DNA from: an uncultured Muribaculaceae bacterium
GTDB lineage: Bacteria; Bacteroidota; Bacteroidia; Bacteroidales; Muribaculaceae
Assembly: GCA_910577355.1 (NCBI GenBank)
Contig: CAJTMY010000013.1
Coordinates: 1 to 60,534 of the forward strand
Length of the DNA: 60,534 bases
Direction: 5' to 3'
Below are positions 8,201 through 16,221 of this stretch, in pieces. Made by a program: the position numbers and the translations under genes. Each line of letters begins with the position of its first letter. Within the stretch, counting starts at the first letter, position 1. The notes under the pieces were generated by a model. It was not told the DNA's origin. It did not search any database and saw only the letters and a program-made list of their open reading frames with translations.

Positions 8201-8843
8201 CATATGACGGATCGATACCGGCACATATCGAAAGAGCTTGCAACGCCACATCGAAATGTTCGCCGGTGGAGGCGTTGAAGAACCGCAGCGGTCGTGGCTT
8301 TATCATCAAGAAACGGTTGATGGAGATCTCCGGTATGGAAGCCTCGGATGTCGCCGCCGGGCTTTCTTCTACGCTCCCCGCATAAATATGATAGTTGCTT
8401 ATTGAATCGTCGAGTGTGACAAGATTGATTCCAAGCTCCTCAAACTCCACGTCATAAAGATCCAGTTTCCGCCTTAGGAGAGCGCCTACATTCAGTCCGC
8501 CCTCAAAGCGCCGGAGTGTAAGCAGGGTGTCGGCCCACACCGGCAGGCTGTCGCGCTGCGCCTTGTCGAGACGCAACATGGGACGCGAGATCACCGTCAC
8601 CGAGTCGACATGTACCTTAAGCAGTGGCAGACGTCCTTGCAGGCCAAACTCTACCCGACCTATGGAGACATCGGCGTCGAGCATACGGTTGGCCGCCTGC
8701 TCCGCTATGGCGGTAAGATGTGCCGGTGTCAGCACATTCACGACACACATCACCGTTGCGGCGACTGCCAGCACACATGCCATGGCCGTCCACAGCAATA
8801 TTTTCAGTATCTTGCGCCACAGAGGCACTGAGGAGGTATTCAT
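5283..8843 (-). CDS. AsmA-family inner-membrane/periplasmic protein
   Basis: An 1186-residue protein with one N-terminal membrane segment (about residues 13-35, ILLWTAMACVLAVAATVMCV) and a very long beta-rich periplasmic region typical of AsmA-like and TamB-related proteins, which are thought to help phospholipid movement or outer-membrane homeostasis. The AsmA-type C-terminal part is near residues 900-1120. The last 45 residues are extremely lysine-rich (KKKGRKKNKKSKK), an unusual soluble tail. Its start overlaps the stop of the upstream DUF5715 gene by 4 bp (ATGA), and its end overlaps the HAD gene, so the three are translationally coupled. Confidence 0.85.
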   Translation of the reverse strand: MNTSSVPLWRKILKILLWTAMACVLAVAATVMCVVNVLTPAHLTAIAEQAANRMLDADVSIGRVEFGLQGRLPLLKVHVDSVTVISRPMLRLDKAQRDSLPVWADTLLTLRRFEGGLNVGALLRRKLDLYDVEFEELGINLVTLDDSISNYHIYAGSVEESPAATSEASIPEISINRFLMIKPRPLRFFNASTGEHFDVALQALSICAGIDPSYDLDIGGDIRTPALDLYNMDNLRFGVNGNLGWNPAKPTGLRLENFRLRAGFISATASASVDFGRDIVVRDYNMTVDPVPLDSIISVIPDLLRLRYGLGEGRLFAESAVGLEVRSTAPFNLTSDSVPSADVVCRILPGTLRYGAARFRNVSGTLRAFLHGNDINDAVFEVEDLNVAGPATDLTINIRASKVLDDALLEGRVDGSTSLSLLPPQVREMARGFISGHVTTGLKFTARQSMFNSDNFHRIHLSGKLTGHDLYYLSSDTANLVTVHRADLTFGTHMPANTDSMLSAVIKVDSADVLHTQYSVKVSDLSLGVGVSNKRPSSDTTLVIPMGGGISIGTLGLTVLGDSILFNMRDAKGRVTMQRYKGNARQPVLALDMDVRRMSTGSPTTRFMLSGAEIHTSAVKLPPRKIPGVIKHIADSIARTYPDMPVDSVYKRAIEIQRDKVRSRYPRIHPQYTAEETEIIDWGTSRLVRRMLLGWDIHGTLKARRAGLFTHFFPLRNRVRDFNVEFSNDSIILTNVRYKAGSSDFQMSGVISNLKRGFTSRGYRSPLKLNFELLSDTIDVNELAGTAFAGSAYAARRNEEGHRDFSIQALEAAEDESDEAFEREMGRIVENSPDSMAPLLIPRNIEADIKVRAANILYSDLLFHDLSGSMLASQGALNLHDLKARSDVGSIGLSALYSAPSARDLKFGFGLQVEDFNIQRFTRLMPALDSIMPLLRDFSGIIDADVAATCDIDSGMNLVLPTLAAAVRISGDSLRLIDQETYRNIGKWLMFKDKQDNLIKHMNVEMTVRDNTMRIYPFIFDLDRYRLGVQGYNDLALNFDYHIAVLKSPLPFKFGVNIKGNPDKYKVRLGKAHLNEREVARSIGIVDTTRVNLLAQLENVFRRGVANSRFASLNIAATPTASQIDLNADTITRADSLVLIREGLIPAPEQPAVPDKDKKKGRKKNKKSKKAEKQAVDAVKPENDEQ

Positions 8844-9619
8844 CGGGAAGAAGGAATATTTGGTTGAGCCTGAGGACGCACTGTGATATGGAAGCAGCTC
8901 TGTTTCACTTCATACTTAACATAGCAGCGGCCGTCCTCCCTGAGGCGGTACAGCACCTCGGCAAGCAGATTCTTGAGATCCTCAAAAGTGCGTCGTGGCG
9001 CCGATGCGTCATCGCATATGAATTTTGAATACGAGATATCAAACGTGGTGCCATAGCTGTGTGTCGACTCGCCGGTGGCGTTGCGGTTCACGCGCCGCAA
9101 TTTTTTCACCGTGGCCGGCGTGCGGAGCAGACTCGTCACCTTTATGCGGTATGCACCACCTCCGCGAGCCTGCAGCGAGTCGCGGAACGCACGGCCTATG
9201 TCGCCCAGCAATGCGGCGGCCTCCGGCACAAGGTACGGATACGAATGCGTCAGATTGTCGACGTAGTAATCCTCGCACGAGGTCACACGCTGTACCGGAC
9301 GGTTGAGATGCATTATGTCGACATCGCGCTCTATAGGTCTGAAACCTATCTGCGCGGCAGCCTGCAACTGCACATGATTGGAATCGTTGAACACCTTGCG
9401 CAACGGCCCTACGGAGTGTATGCGGATACGCACACAGCCCTCATCGGGAGCGGAGTCGAGCCGGTTGTCGTAAGGATTAGTGCCTTCAGGTGCCAACAAC
9501 GCCGCCAATCCCTCGGGCGACTGCGCGCCGGCATCATCGCCGCCGTCGAAACAACCCGTGCATATCATGCACGACAACAACAGTATCAACGGCAATAAAA
9601 AGAATTTATACAACTTCAT
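8840..9619 (-). CDS. DUF5715-family lipoprotein with an M15 peptidase-like fold
   Basis: A 259-residue exported protein. The N-terminus is hydrophobic and ends in CMICTGC, a lipobox-like site. The core has STHSYGTTFD, matching the SxHxxGxxxD zinc motif of M15 D,D-carboxypeptidases and VanY, and a later CFHITV that could supply the third zinc ligand, with a Glu in KYEVKQ as possible general base. It may therefore act on peptidoglycan. I recognise the family as DUF5715 from memory. An ATG lies 18 bp upstream at 9637, but the -7 box at 9634-9627 lies between the two, so 9619 is chosen. First gene of the leftward operon that ends in aroB. Confidence 0.8.
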   Translation of the reverse strand: MKLYKFFLLPLILLLSCMICTGCFDGGDDAGAQSPEGLAALLAPEGTNPYDNRLDSAPDEGCVRIRIHSVGPLRKVFNDSNHVQLQAAAQIGFRPIERDVDIMHLNRPVQRVTSCEDYYVDNLTHSYPYLVPEAAALLGDIGRAFRDSLQARGGGAYRIKVTSLLRTPATVKKLRRVNRNATGESTHSYGTTFDISYSKFICDDASAPRRTFEDLKNLLAEVLYRLREDGRCYVKYEVKQSCFHITVRPQAQPNIPSSR

Positions 9620-9626
9620 TTCGCCG

Positions 9627-9634
9627 CAAAAGTA
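9627..9634 (-). promoter_or_regulatory. -7 box of the DUF5715-AsmA-HAD-aroB operon
   Basis: Minus-strand TACTTTTG matches TAnnTTTG and ends 7 nt before the ATG at 9619. A TTG lies upstream at about 9654-9652. The predicted leader is only a few nucleotides. Confidence 0.65.
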
Positions 9635-9681
9635 CAAAAAAATCGCCGAAACAAGTCAATACCATACATCTAAATGAAGTT

Positions 9682-9705
9682 AAAAAAGGGGCGCCGAAGC
9701 GCCCC
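9682..9705 (-). terminator. Rho-independent terminator of the left fructan operon
   Basis: Minus-strand stem GGGGCGC / GCGCCCC closed by a TTCG tetraloop and followed directly by six T residues. It lies 33 bp after the GH32-like stop codon. Confidence 0.92.
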
Positions 9706-9737
9706 CAATCAGAAATAAACCCTTTGGTTGTGGAGAG

Positions 9738-12101
9738 TTATTTTACAAGTACTTTCTTTCCGCCGACAACATATATGCCTTGTGGGAGTCCATCAGTAGC
9801 CGCATAGCACGGCACAGATGTCCGCACAGCCATACCCTGCATATTGTATACATCCACGAGGGCGGCGTGGCCGGCATCGGCTGTGATGTCGCCTACGGCA
9901 CCGGAGCCGCCCGTTTTGGAAAGCGTCCATGCGCGCATCTCCTTAACCTTCACGTTGCCGGCAGCATAGGCGCTGATGCCCGAAGCGTCGGCATCGGTGG
10001 GGAATACGCGTATCGAGGTGGCCCACCGGTCGTTGATGAATATGTCGACTATCGAGTGGTCGATGAATACGTTGAGTTTTAGTTCCGCTCCCGAGCGCTG
10101 GAATTCCGGAAGCGAGCAGCGGTATATGCCATTGTATACGCCACCGTCGTTCACCAGTCGGTTGAGGCGCGAGAAGTCGGCGGTAAGTTCGCCCGTGTTG
10201 GGATTGTAGCTTATCGAACCTTCACCCGAGCCGTTTTTGAATACTTTGAAACCGAATGTCTCGGTGCCCACTATAAAGCGGCCGAGCAACTCCACCTCGC
10301 GGCCTTCGACAGGACTGAGCGACAGCGATCCGTTGAGATCAAAGTCGGCACGTTCATATTTGTTCTCCGAGCGCATGCCGGCAATACCCGAGTAAGGCTT
10401 CTGCACCAATACGCCGTCGGCATCAAGGCTCCATTCGCGGGGCAGCGAATAGCAATGCGCCCAGCCGAGATTCCAGTTGTTCTCCGACGACAGCTTGTCG
10501 GGCACGATGCCGAGCGCTATTGTCTTGCCGTCGTGCTGATATATGGTGGGAGAAAGCAGTCCGAAACCGTCGCGGGCATTCAGCTCAACATTTTTGCCGG
10601 TGCGGAAGTTTGAGGCCGGTGTGAAACGGCCGTCAGCACCGATAGTGCCGGTCCAGTAGATGGTGCGCACACCGGTGGCAGTCTCGAGCGGCGTGGCAGT
10701 GAACAGCCAGCGGCCGTCGCCCATCGGGGTGACGTTGGGCATCTCCCAGAACCGTCCGTCCTGTCCTGTCGATGTGCCGGTGAAGAAGAAGCCGTCGGAT
10801 GCCCATGTGCGGCTCTCGGCATTGAAGCGGTGGAGCGTGGTGGTGCCCACACCGCCACGCGACGAGCCCACGATGATGTAGGCGTTGTCGCCGTTGCGGA
10901 AAAAGTAAGGATCGCGGAAATCGTCCGACAGACCGTCGGGTCGCCCGGCGATTATGGGGTTCGACGTACTCTTTGTCCAGTTTATCAGGGCATCGTCGTC
11001 GGGAGTGGCGAGGTCGATAGACGCACGGCCGTAGTCGACGCCGGTATAAAGGATATTGGGCTTGCCGCCTGTCACCACATCATCGGTGAACACGCAACCG
11101 CTCCAACAGCCCTTGATGTCGTACGGGGCACCGGGAGCGAGCGCTATCTTCTCCTCGCGCCAGTCGTAGAGATTCTCGCTCGATATGTGTCCCCAGTGCA
11201 GGCGTGCCATATAGGGTCCGTCTGCGTTTTTCTGGAAGAACAGGTGGTATCGGCCGTCGGCATATGTCATGCCGTGGCACTCGTTGGTCCATGCGGCGGC
11301 AGGCATGCCGTGGAAGCGCGGACGCAGAATATCATCGGCGAAACGCGATGCGGGGATGTCGAGGTCGGCCTCGTTCTCGGGCTTCCAGGATTGGATTGTC
11401 GCGAGATCGACAGCGTCGTTCCATATCGTCACGTCGTCGATAAGTCCGTTGTAGGATGTGAGCAGGAAGGGGCCGGAGTAGTTCTCAAGCGTACCGCGCC
11501 CCATGCGGAAAACGCCGCCGGCATAGGTGAAAGTGCCGCTGCAACGCGACGATCCAACCTCCACACCATTGTTGTATACCTTCACGGTGCGGGCGTCGCA
11601 ATCAACCACGGCCACAAGATTATTCCACTGATAAGTGGGCATCGGGGTATTGATGTTGATATCTACCGGCCATCCGCCAACAAACGTGCGGAACGAATAT
11701 TTGCCGTCAAAACCTATGAAGAATCCGAATCCGGTCTTGGCCGCCTCGTCGAGGCAGCTCACTATGGCTGTCTTCTCGGGGGTATCGGTATCGATCTTGA
11801 TTATGGGATACGATTCGATGGCTGTCCATACCGAGAATGTCATCTTCTTGTTGCCGTCGGGCAGGATTGCTCCGAGACGTGCGTCCACATACGATGTATA
11901 GCCGTCGAAGCGAAGAGCCTGGCCTACGGCTCCGGGCACATTCTCGGGCGAGAAGTGTCCCTGTACGGCAAAACGCTCGCCGCTAACTGTCTCGACGATC
12001 TGTCCGGATCGTACATCCATCGGGAACTGCGCCACGATGCCGGCATGGGCCGGCGCCGCTGCGGCAGCTGAAATCAATAAGGTTGCAAAGGATCTATTCA
12101 T
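9738..12101 (-). CDS. GH32-like fructan hydrolase with LamG domain and sorting tail
   Basis: A 787-residue secreted protein: signal peptide (MNRSFATLLISAAAAAPAHA), LamG/concanavalin-like domain (about 25-235), GH32 five-bladed propeller (about 260-590), beta-sandwich, and a C-terminal tail ending GIYVVGGKKVLVK like type IX sorting domains. The expected nucleophile motif NDPNG reads NECHG, placing Glu274 at the nucleophile; the RDP aspartate is Asp397 and the acid/base is Glu453 in WEMPN. Spacing agrees with the two other GH32 proteins in this window. The frame is open for 63 more codons upstream, but the signal peptide starts at 12101 and the extra part overlaps the preceding gene, so this start is used. 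Last gene of the left susCD operon. It may cleave or only bind fructan. Confidence 0.88.
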   Translation of the reverse strand: MNRSFATLLISAAAAAPAHAGIVAQFPMDVRSGQIVETVSGERFAVQGHFSPENVPGAVGQALRFDGYTSYVDARLGAILPDGNKKMTFSVWTAIESYPIIKIDTDTPEKTAIVSCLDEAAKTGFGFFIGFDGKYSFRTFVGGWPVDININTPMPTYQWNNLVAVVDCDARTVKVYNNGVEVGSSRCSGTFTYAGGVFRMGRGTLENYSGPFLLTSYNGLIDDVTIWNDAVDLATIQSWKPENEADLDIPASRFADDILRPRFHGMPAAAWTNECHGMTYADGRYHLFFQKNADGPYMARLHWGHISSENLYDWREEKIALAPGAPYDIKGCWSGCVFTDDVVTGGKPNILYTGVDYGRASIDLATPDDDALINWTKSTSNPIIAGRPDGLSDDFRDPYFFRNGDNAYIIVGSSRGGVGTTTLHRFNAESRTWASDGFFFTGTSTGQDGRFWEMPNVTPMGDGRWLFTATPLETATGVRTIYWTGTIGADGRFTPASNFRTGKNVELNARDGFGLLSPTIYQHDGKTIALGIVPDKLSSENNWNLGWAHCYSLPREWSLDADGVLVQKPYSGIAGMRSENKYERADFDLNGSLSLSPVEGREVELLGRFIVGTETFGFKVFKNGSGEGSISYNPNTGELTADFSRLNRLVNDGGVYNGIYRCSLPEFQRSGAELKLNVFIDHSIVDIFINDRWATSIRVFPTDADASGISAYAAGNVKVKEMRAWTLSKTGGSGAVGDITADAGHAALVDVYNMQGMAVRTSVPCYAATDGLPQGIYVVGGKKVLVK

Positions 12102-12128
12102 GATTATTTCTGATTTCGGGTTGAAATA

Positions 12129-12160
12129 CATGGGCACCGCGCCAATTCGCGGCACCCATG
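12129..12160 (-). other. Intercistronic stem-loop after DUF4960 gene A
   Basis: CATGGG-CA-CCGCG pairs with CGCGG-CA-CCCATG around a 6-nt loop (11 bp, one symmetrical CA/CA internal loop). It begins 11 nt after the stop codon and lacks a T-run, so it looks like an mRNA-processing or stabilising element, not a full terminator. Confidence 0.7.
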
Positions 12161-12171
12161 CGAGCATATAT

Positions 12172-13257
12172 TTACTTAACGAGAACTTTGGTCGCCTTAT
12201 CGCCCCGACGCTTGATATAGAGGCCGGGGACGAGAGCATCAGCTGCCACACGCACGCCCTGCAGGGTGTAGTACTTTGCGGCTGCATCATTCATCTCGAT
12301 GTCGTCGATAGAGGTCACACCGCCGGTGACTTCAGGGGCGAGATACGCCAGACAGTTGCCTGTGAGTTTCTCAAGGTTGGAATGGTAGGCATTCACACCG
12401 CTGCGTGGCGACCATTCGCAAGTGGCGAGGCCATTGGCGATGATGCGGCCCGAATTGTCGGCTGGAAGAAATTCAATGATACCGGCCACAGCATAGTCCT
12501 GCACATGACCCCATGTGCCGAGCACAAGGCAGTTGTTCTGCTTCTCGAATTTCTCAACGGTGTTGGCACCCTCTACCGAATATTGATAGCCGTTGAGATC
12601 CCACATGCAGTTGTGATCCTCGCGCCACAGCGATGTCTCGGGATTACCGGTGCCCTCCATCGGGAAGGTAACCCATGCGAAGGCATCGCCGGTGGCAAGA
12701 CCTTTGTAGATGTCGTGACCCGTACGGTCGTATATCTGCTCGGGGAATTTTTCGTCCTGATTGTCGGGATTCTCCTGCCAGTAGCCCAGATATGCGTTGA
12801 GCGCCCAGTCGTCGAAGCCTTCACCGCCCTGTCCGTCGCCGTATATGTTCACATCGTATTCCGGAGCCACGCGGCCTATCTTGGCCACAAGCTGGGTGGC
12901 ATGCTTGGTGAGAAGCAGGTTGCCGCCGTCGGCGAGGAACTTTTTGAGGGCTTCTACCGTAGCGGCGTCGCTGAACGCTGCGGGGAGATTGCCCTTGCCC
13001 ACTTCGAGGCGGTCGATGTGGATCCATATGCAGTCGAGGTTCGAGGCGTCGATCTTCGATGTCTCGCCCGGAGCTATCACCACTCCGTCCTCGTTGTTGT
13101 CGACGAAGAATTTGGCTGCTGCGTATTCCTGGAAGTTATCGATACCTTCAACTGTGGGATAACCTATAAGAATGGCCTGACGGGGATTGGCCGATACCGA
13201 TGCGGCACAGCCTATGGCCATGGCCGCGATTACGCTTTTGAGTAAAATGTTTTTCAT
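12172..13257 (-). CDS. DUF4960 protein A, secreted, with sorting tail
   Basis: A 361-residue protein with a signal peptide (to about residue 23, ending SVSA) and no lipobox cysteine. The body is a DUF4960 domain, a family known from fructan loci of Bacteroidetes; recognition is from memory and from two paralogues in this window. Shared landmarks are IWIHIDRL, GGNLLLTKHATQL, APEYD.NIYG, GGEGFDDW and WREDHNCMWDLNGYQY. The last 45 residues (YYTLQGVRV ... PGLYIKR ... TKVLVK) resemble a type IX sorting tail. Likely a cell-surface fructan-binding protein. It sits between DUF4960 protein B and the GH32-like gene, with a stem-loop on either side. Confidence 0.82.
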   Translation of the reverse strand: MKNILLKSVIAAMAIGCAASVSANPRQAILIGYPTVEGIDNFQEYAAAKFFVDNNEDGVVIAPGETSKIDASNLDCIWIHIDRLEVGKGNLPAAFSDAATVEALKKFLADGGNLLLTKHATQLVAKIGRVAPEYDVNIYGDGQGGEGFDDWALNAYLGYWQENPDNQDEKFPEQIYDRTGHDIYKGLATGDAFAWVTFPMEGTGNPETSLWREDHNCMWDLNGYQYSVEGANTVEKFEKQNNCLVLGTWGHVQDYAVAGIIEFLPADNSGRIIANGLATCEWSPRSGVNAYHSNLEKLTGNCLAYLAPEVTGGVTSIDDIEMNDAAAKYYTLQGVRVAADALVPGLYIKRRGDKATKVLVK

Positions 13258-13287
13258 GTGATTGTTTTATAATTGAGGTTGTTGATA

Positions 13288-13321
13288 ACAACGGGCACCG
13301 CCGTTATACGGCGCCCGTTGT
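13288..13321 (-). other. Intercistronic stem-loop after DUF4960 gene B
   Basis: ACAACGGGC and GCCCGTTGT (9 bp, exact), then one A/C mismatch, then CCG/CGG, with an 8-nt loop. It begins 6 nt after the stop codon and has no T-run. The core resembles the loop at 12129-12160. Confidence 0.75.
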
Positions 13322-13326
13322 GTGAA

Positions 13327-14508
13327 TTATTTGCTGAGTACTGTCATACAGTTCTGAGTGAGACGGTTCACATTGTCCTGATAGGGATTGCCGCCGCGCT
13401 GCGCGAATTCGTATGCCGACAGACCGATGGCGATGCAGCTGCCCAGACGGTCGGCAGTGGGATTGAACTGCACGATACCTGCCACGGCATAGTCGACCAC
13501 GTGTGCCCATGTGCCGAGTACAACGCAGTGATTCTGATTCTGGAACTTCTCCACGGTGTTGGCGCCTTCGGCAGTGTACTGATATGCGTTGAGATCCCAC
13601 ATGCAGTTGTGATCCTCGCGCCAGCCCGGGCCTTCGAGTGCGAATGTCTCGTGGCCGTAGTCGGGCAGAACGGTCATGCCCTTGTAGATGTCGTCGCCGC
13701 GATGGTCATAGAACTGCGACGGATCGCTCTCGTGGTTCATATAGCCTATCTGGGCGTTCACACACCAGTTGTCGTTGCCTTCGCCACCATCGCCCGAGCC
13801 GAATATACCGGGGGCGTATTCCGGAGCGATGATGCCATAGGGCACCGTGAGCTGTGTTGCCATCTTGGTGAGAAACACGTTGCCGCCCTCGGCCACATAC
13901 CTGGCCATGGCCTCCACAGCCTCGGGAGTGACAAGAGGTGCGGGCAGATTCTCCCATCCATAGGCGAGACCGACACGGTCTACATTGACCCACACCACAT
14001 TGTATTCGTCGGGATCGAGGCCGGCGATATCGGCAGGCGTGAGGATGCTGCCATTGGAGGCATATGTGGTGGAGAACCACTCGGCGGCGGCTATCTCATC
14101 GTCGTCGGTGAGCTCGTCGACACTCGAGCAGGGTATAAGCATGCCCACCTTGGCGGGGATGGCCTCGATTATGAAACGTACAGTCTCGCCGAGTGAAACA
14201 AGGTCGTTGTCGTACATGGCTTTGACGGTATATGCGAGCTCAACCCCGGTGCTCTGGCGCTGCAGGGTGCAGGTTGTGGTGCCGGCCGGAAGTGTCTCTA
14301 TGATCTGGGCGTTGCGTATCACCTCAAAGCCGGTGGCTCCTGCCGGAGCATCCCATGTGAGGGTGACATTGCGGCCGCTGAGGGTATAGGCGAGATTGGT
14401 GACGCCGGGCACCGATGGAGTATCGGGATATTCGACGCTTGAGCAGGCCTGAAAAACGGCAGCGGTGCCGACTATGGCCGCAAGGGCGATATATTTGATG
14501 GATTTCAT
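13327..14508 (-). CDS. DUF4960 protein B, lipoprotein with Fn3-like domain
   Basis: A 393-residue lipoprotein (MKSIKYIALAAIVG then VFQACSS, lipobox Cys). A fibronectin-III-like domain follows (about 35-115, with VTLTWDAPAGATGFEV), then a DUF4960 domain with the same landmarks as protein A (VWVNVDRV, GGNVFLTKMATQL, GGEGNDNW, WREDHNCMWDLNAYQY). It ends soon after the domain and has no sorting tail. The frame is open for 31 codons upstream, but the signal sequence and the gap after susD fix the start at 14508. Its position straight after susD is that of a surface glycan-binding protein. Confidence 0.82.
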   Translation of the reverse strand: MKSIKYIALAAIVGTAAVFQACSSVEYPDTPSVPGVTNLAYTLSGRNVTLTWDAPAGATGFEVIRNAQIIETLPAGTTTCTLQRQSTGVELAYTVKAMYDNDLVSLGETVRFIIEAIPAKVGMLIPCSSVDELTDDDEIAAAEWFSTTYASNGSILTPADIAGLDPDEYNVVWVNVDRVGLAYGWENLPAPLVTPEAVEAMARYVAEGGNVFLTKMATQLTVPYGIIAPEYAPGIFGSGDGGEGNDNWCVNAQIGYMNHESDPSQFYDHRGDDIYKGMTVLPDYGHETFALEGPGWREDHNCMWDLNAYQYTAEGANTVEKFQNQNHCVVLGTWAHVVDYAVAGIVQFNPTADRLGSCIAIGLSAYEFAQRGGNPYQDNVNRLTQNCMTVLSK

Positions 14509-14539
14509 TGTCGTAATGCTGTTTAGAGCGTGTTTAAGG

Positions 14540-16207
14540 TTAATTGTAAAGGCCGCCGGCGTTCTCCACTTCGCTGAGAGGAATGGGGAAGTATGTCTCA
14601 TCGGCGGTCATTGTGGCTCCGTCGTAGTACGGGCGGATTGTGGCCTCGGTGCGGAAGTACTCGTTCATGGTTTCCACGACATTGCCCCAGCGCACGAGGT
14701 CAAACCAGCGGTTGCCTTCCATGGCCAGCTCGAGGCGACGCTCCATGCGCACGGCACGACGGGCATAGTCCTGGCTCCAGCCCTGCTCGGGATATTCGGC
14801 CACGTAATATGAAGCGATGTTGGGGTTGCAGTCTACAGGCGTGTAGGACGGATCAACCGAACGGGCGGCCTTGCGGCGCACGCTGTTGATGAGTTCGCGG
14901 GCGTCGGCGAGATTCTTGTTCTGCTCGATAAGAGACTCGGCCTTCAGAAGCACTATGTCGGCATAACGGATGAGGATGAAATTGAGCGGCGAAGCGCCCC
15001 AGGGGAAGCCCTGCACCATATCGGGCGAATTGGGGTCGATAAGACCTTTCTTGCCCGAATACTCGCCATATACGTCATATGCGCGGGTCCATTCCATAGT
15101 GTAGGTATAGCCGCGGAAGGGCATGCCTATACGGCCTACGGTGAAGTCGAGGCGCGGATCGACGTTGCCGGGATAGTTGGTTGTCACCTTCACATCGTTA
15201 AACGTGCCGTCGAGCACGGGCAGCCCGTTGTCATCGGTGCGGAAGGCGTTGACAAGATTCTGCGATGCGAGGAAGAAATCGTCGCCGTTGCCGAAGAGGT
15301 TCCCGGCCGAGTAGGTGGTGTTGAGCAGGTTGCACCAGTTGATGTTGGCGTTATTGTTGGCCGTGGAGAACTGTATCGCCATCACCGATTCGTATTGGTT
15401 GTTGAACTCTATCTTCGACATGTCGAGGAAGTTCTTATACAGCTGATAGCGGCCAGAGTCGATCACATAGCCGGCATATTCCTCCACCTCGGCCCACGAC
15501 GATGTGAAAGCCGATACCTTGGCGTGGATGGCTGCGGCCACATATTTGTTGAAGCGACCCACCTGACTTTGTGATTCGGGCAGCACCTTGTAGGCGTCGG
15601 CGAGGTCGGCCTTGATGAAGCCGAATATCTCGTCGCGCGAATATTGGTCGTACCGTGCCTCGTTGGGGTTGTCTTCCTCGGTGAAGTAAGGGATACGGTC
15701 GAAGATGCGGATAAGGTCGAAGTAGAAGTAGGCGCGCAGGGTCTTGAGCTGCGCTATGAGGTTCTCTTTGTCGGAAGCCTCCGAAGTGGCTACGGCCTTG
15801 ATGGCCTTGTTGCAGCGCGACACGGCATAGTAGTTGTTCTGCCACTTGTTGAAGATGCTCACGTTGTCGCTCTGTATGTTGGATACTTCGAGCTGATGGA
15901 TGTTGCCTTCCATCGACACGCCTCCGCCACCTTTGTAGGCATCGTCGGAGCGGACATCGAAGATCCAGTTGGTGATGGGGCCGGCGAAGGCCTCGTTGTT
16001 GCCGAAGAAGTGGCTTTGCAGGCCTGCATAGGCGGCAGCCATCAGGCCTTCGATCGACTCGTCGTCGAGCTGCGAGGATGTGAACTGTCCCTGCGGCTTC
16101 ATGTCGAGCATGTCGTCGCACGAGGTCATCGCGCCGGCGGCGAGCAGTGCGAATGCGCCTACGAGCGCGGTGCGGCGCAGTTTGCGGGTGATATATGCTG
16201 GTTTCAT
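14540..16207 (-). CDS. susD: SusD-family fructan-binding lipoprotein (left locus)
   Basis: A 555-residue RagB/SusD-type surface lipoprotein: signal sequence ending AGAMTSC, then the SusD N-terminal helices (DDMLDMKPQGQ), TPR core and C-terminal ARELINSVRRKAA and ERRLELAMEGNRWFDLVRWG segments. It forms a lid over the SusC channel and delivers fructan oligosaccharides. A GTG 12 bp upstream is also in frame, but the ATG at 16207 leads straight into the signal peptide. The gap to the susC stop is 14 bp. Confidence 0.95.
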   Translation of the reverse strand: MKPAYITRKLRRTALVGAFALLAAGAMTSCDDMLDMKPQGQFTSSQLDDESIEGLMAAAYAGLQSHFFGNNEAFAGPITNWIFDVRSDDAYKGGGGVSMEGNIHQLEVSNIQSDNVSIFNKWQNNYYAVSRCNKAIKAVATSEASDKENLIAQLKTLRAYFYFDLIRIFDRIPYFTEEDNPNEARYDQYSRDEIFGFIKADLADAYKVLPESQSQVGRFNKYVAAAIHAKVSAFTSSWAEVEEYAGYVIDSGRYQLYKNFLDMSKIEFNNQYESVMAIQFSTANNNANINWCNLLNTTYSAGNLFGNGDDFFLASQNLVNAFRTDDNGLPVLDGTFNDVKVTTNYPGNVDPRLDFTVGRIGMPFRGYTYTMEWTRAYDVYGEYSGKKGLIDPNSPDMVQGFPWGASPLNFILIRYADIVLLKAESLIEQNKNLADARELINSVRRKAARSVDPSYTPVDCNPNIASYYVAEYPEQGWSQDYARRAVRMERRLELAMEGNRWFDLVRWGNVVETMNEYFRTEATIRPYYDGATMTADETYFPIPLSEVENAGGLYN

Positions 16208-16221
16208 TGTTGTTGACACGA

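Noticed and set aside
12102..12290. 63-codon N-terminal extension of the GH32-like protein
   Set aside because: It overlaps the DUF4960 A gene and the intergenic hairpin; the signal peptide starts at 12101.
10830..13245. Long plus-strand frames across the GH32-like and DUF4960 A genes
   Set aside because: Antisense to proteins with clear domains; no recognisable protein features.
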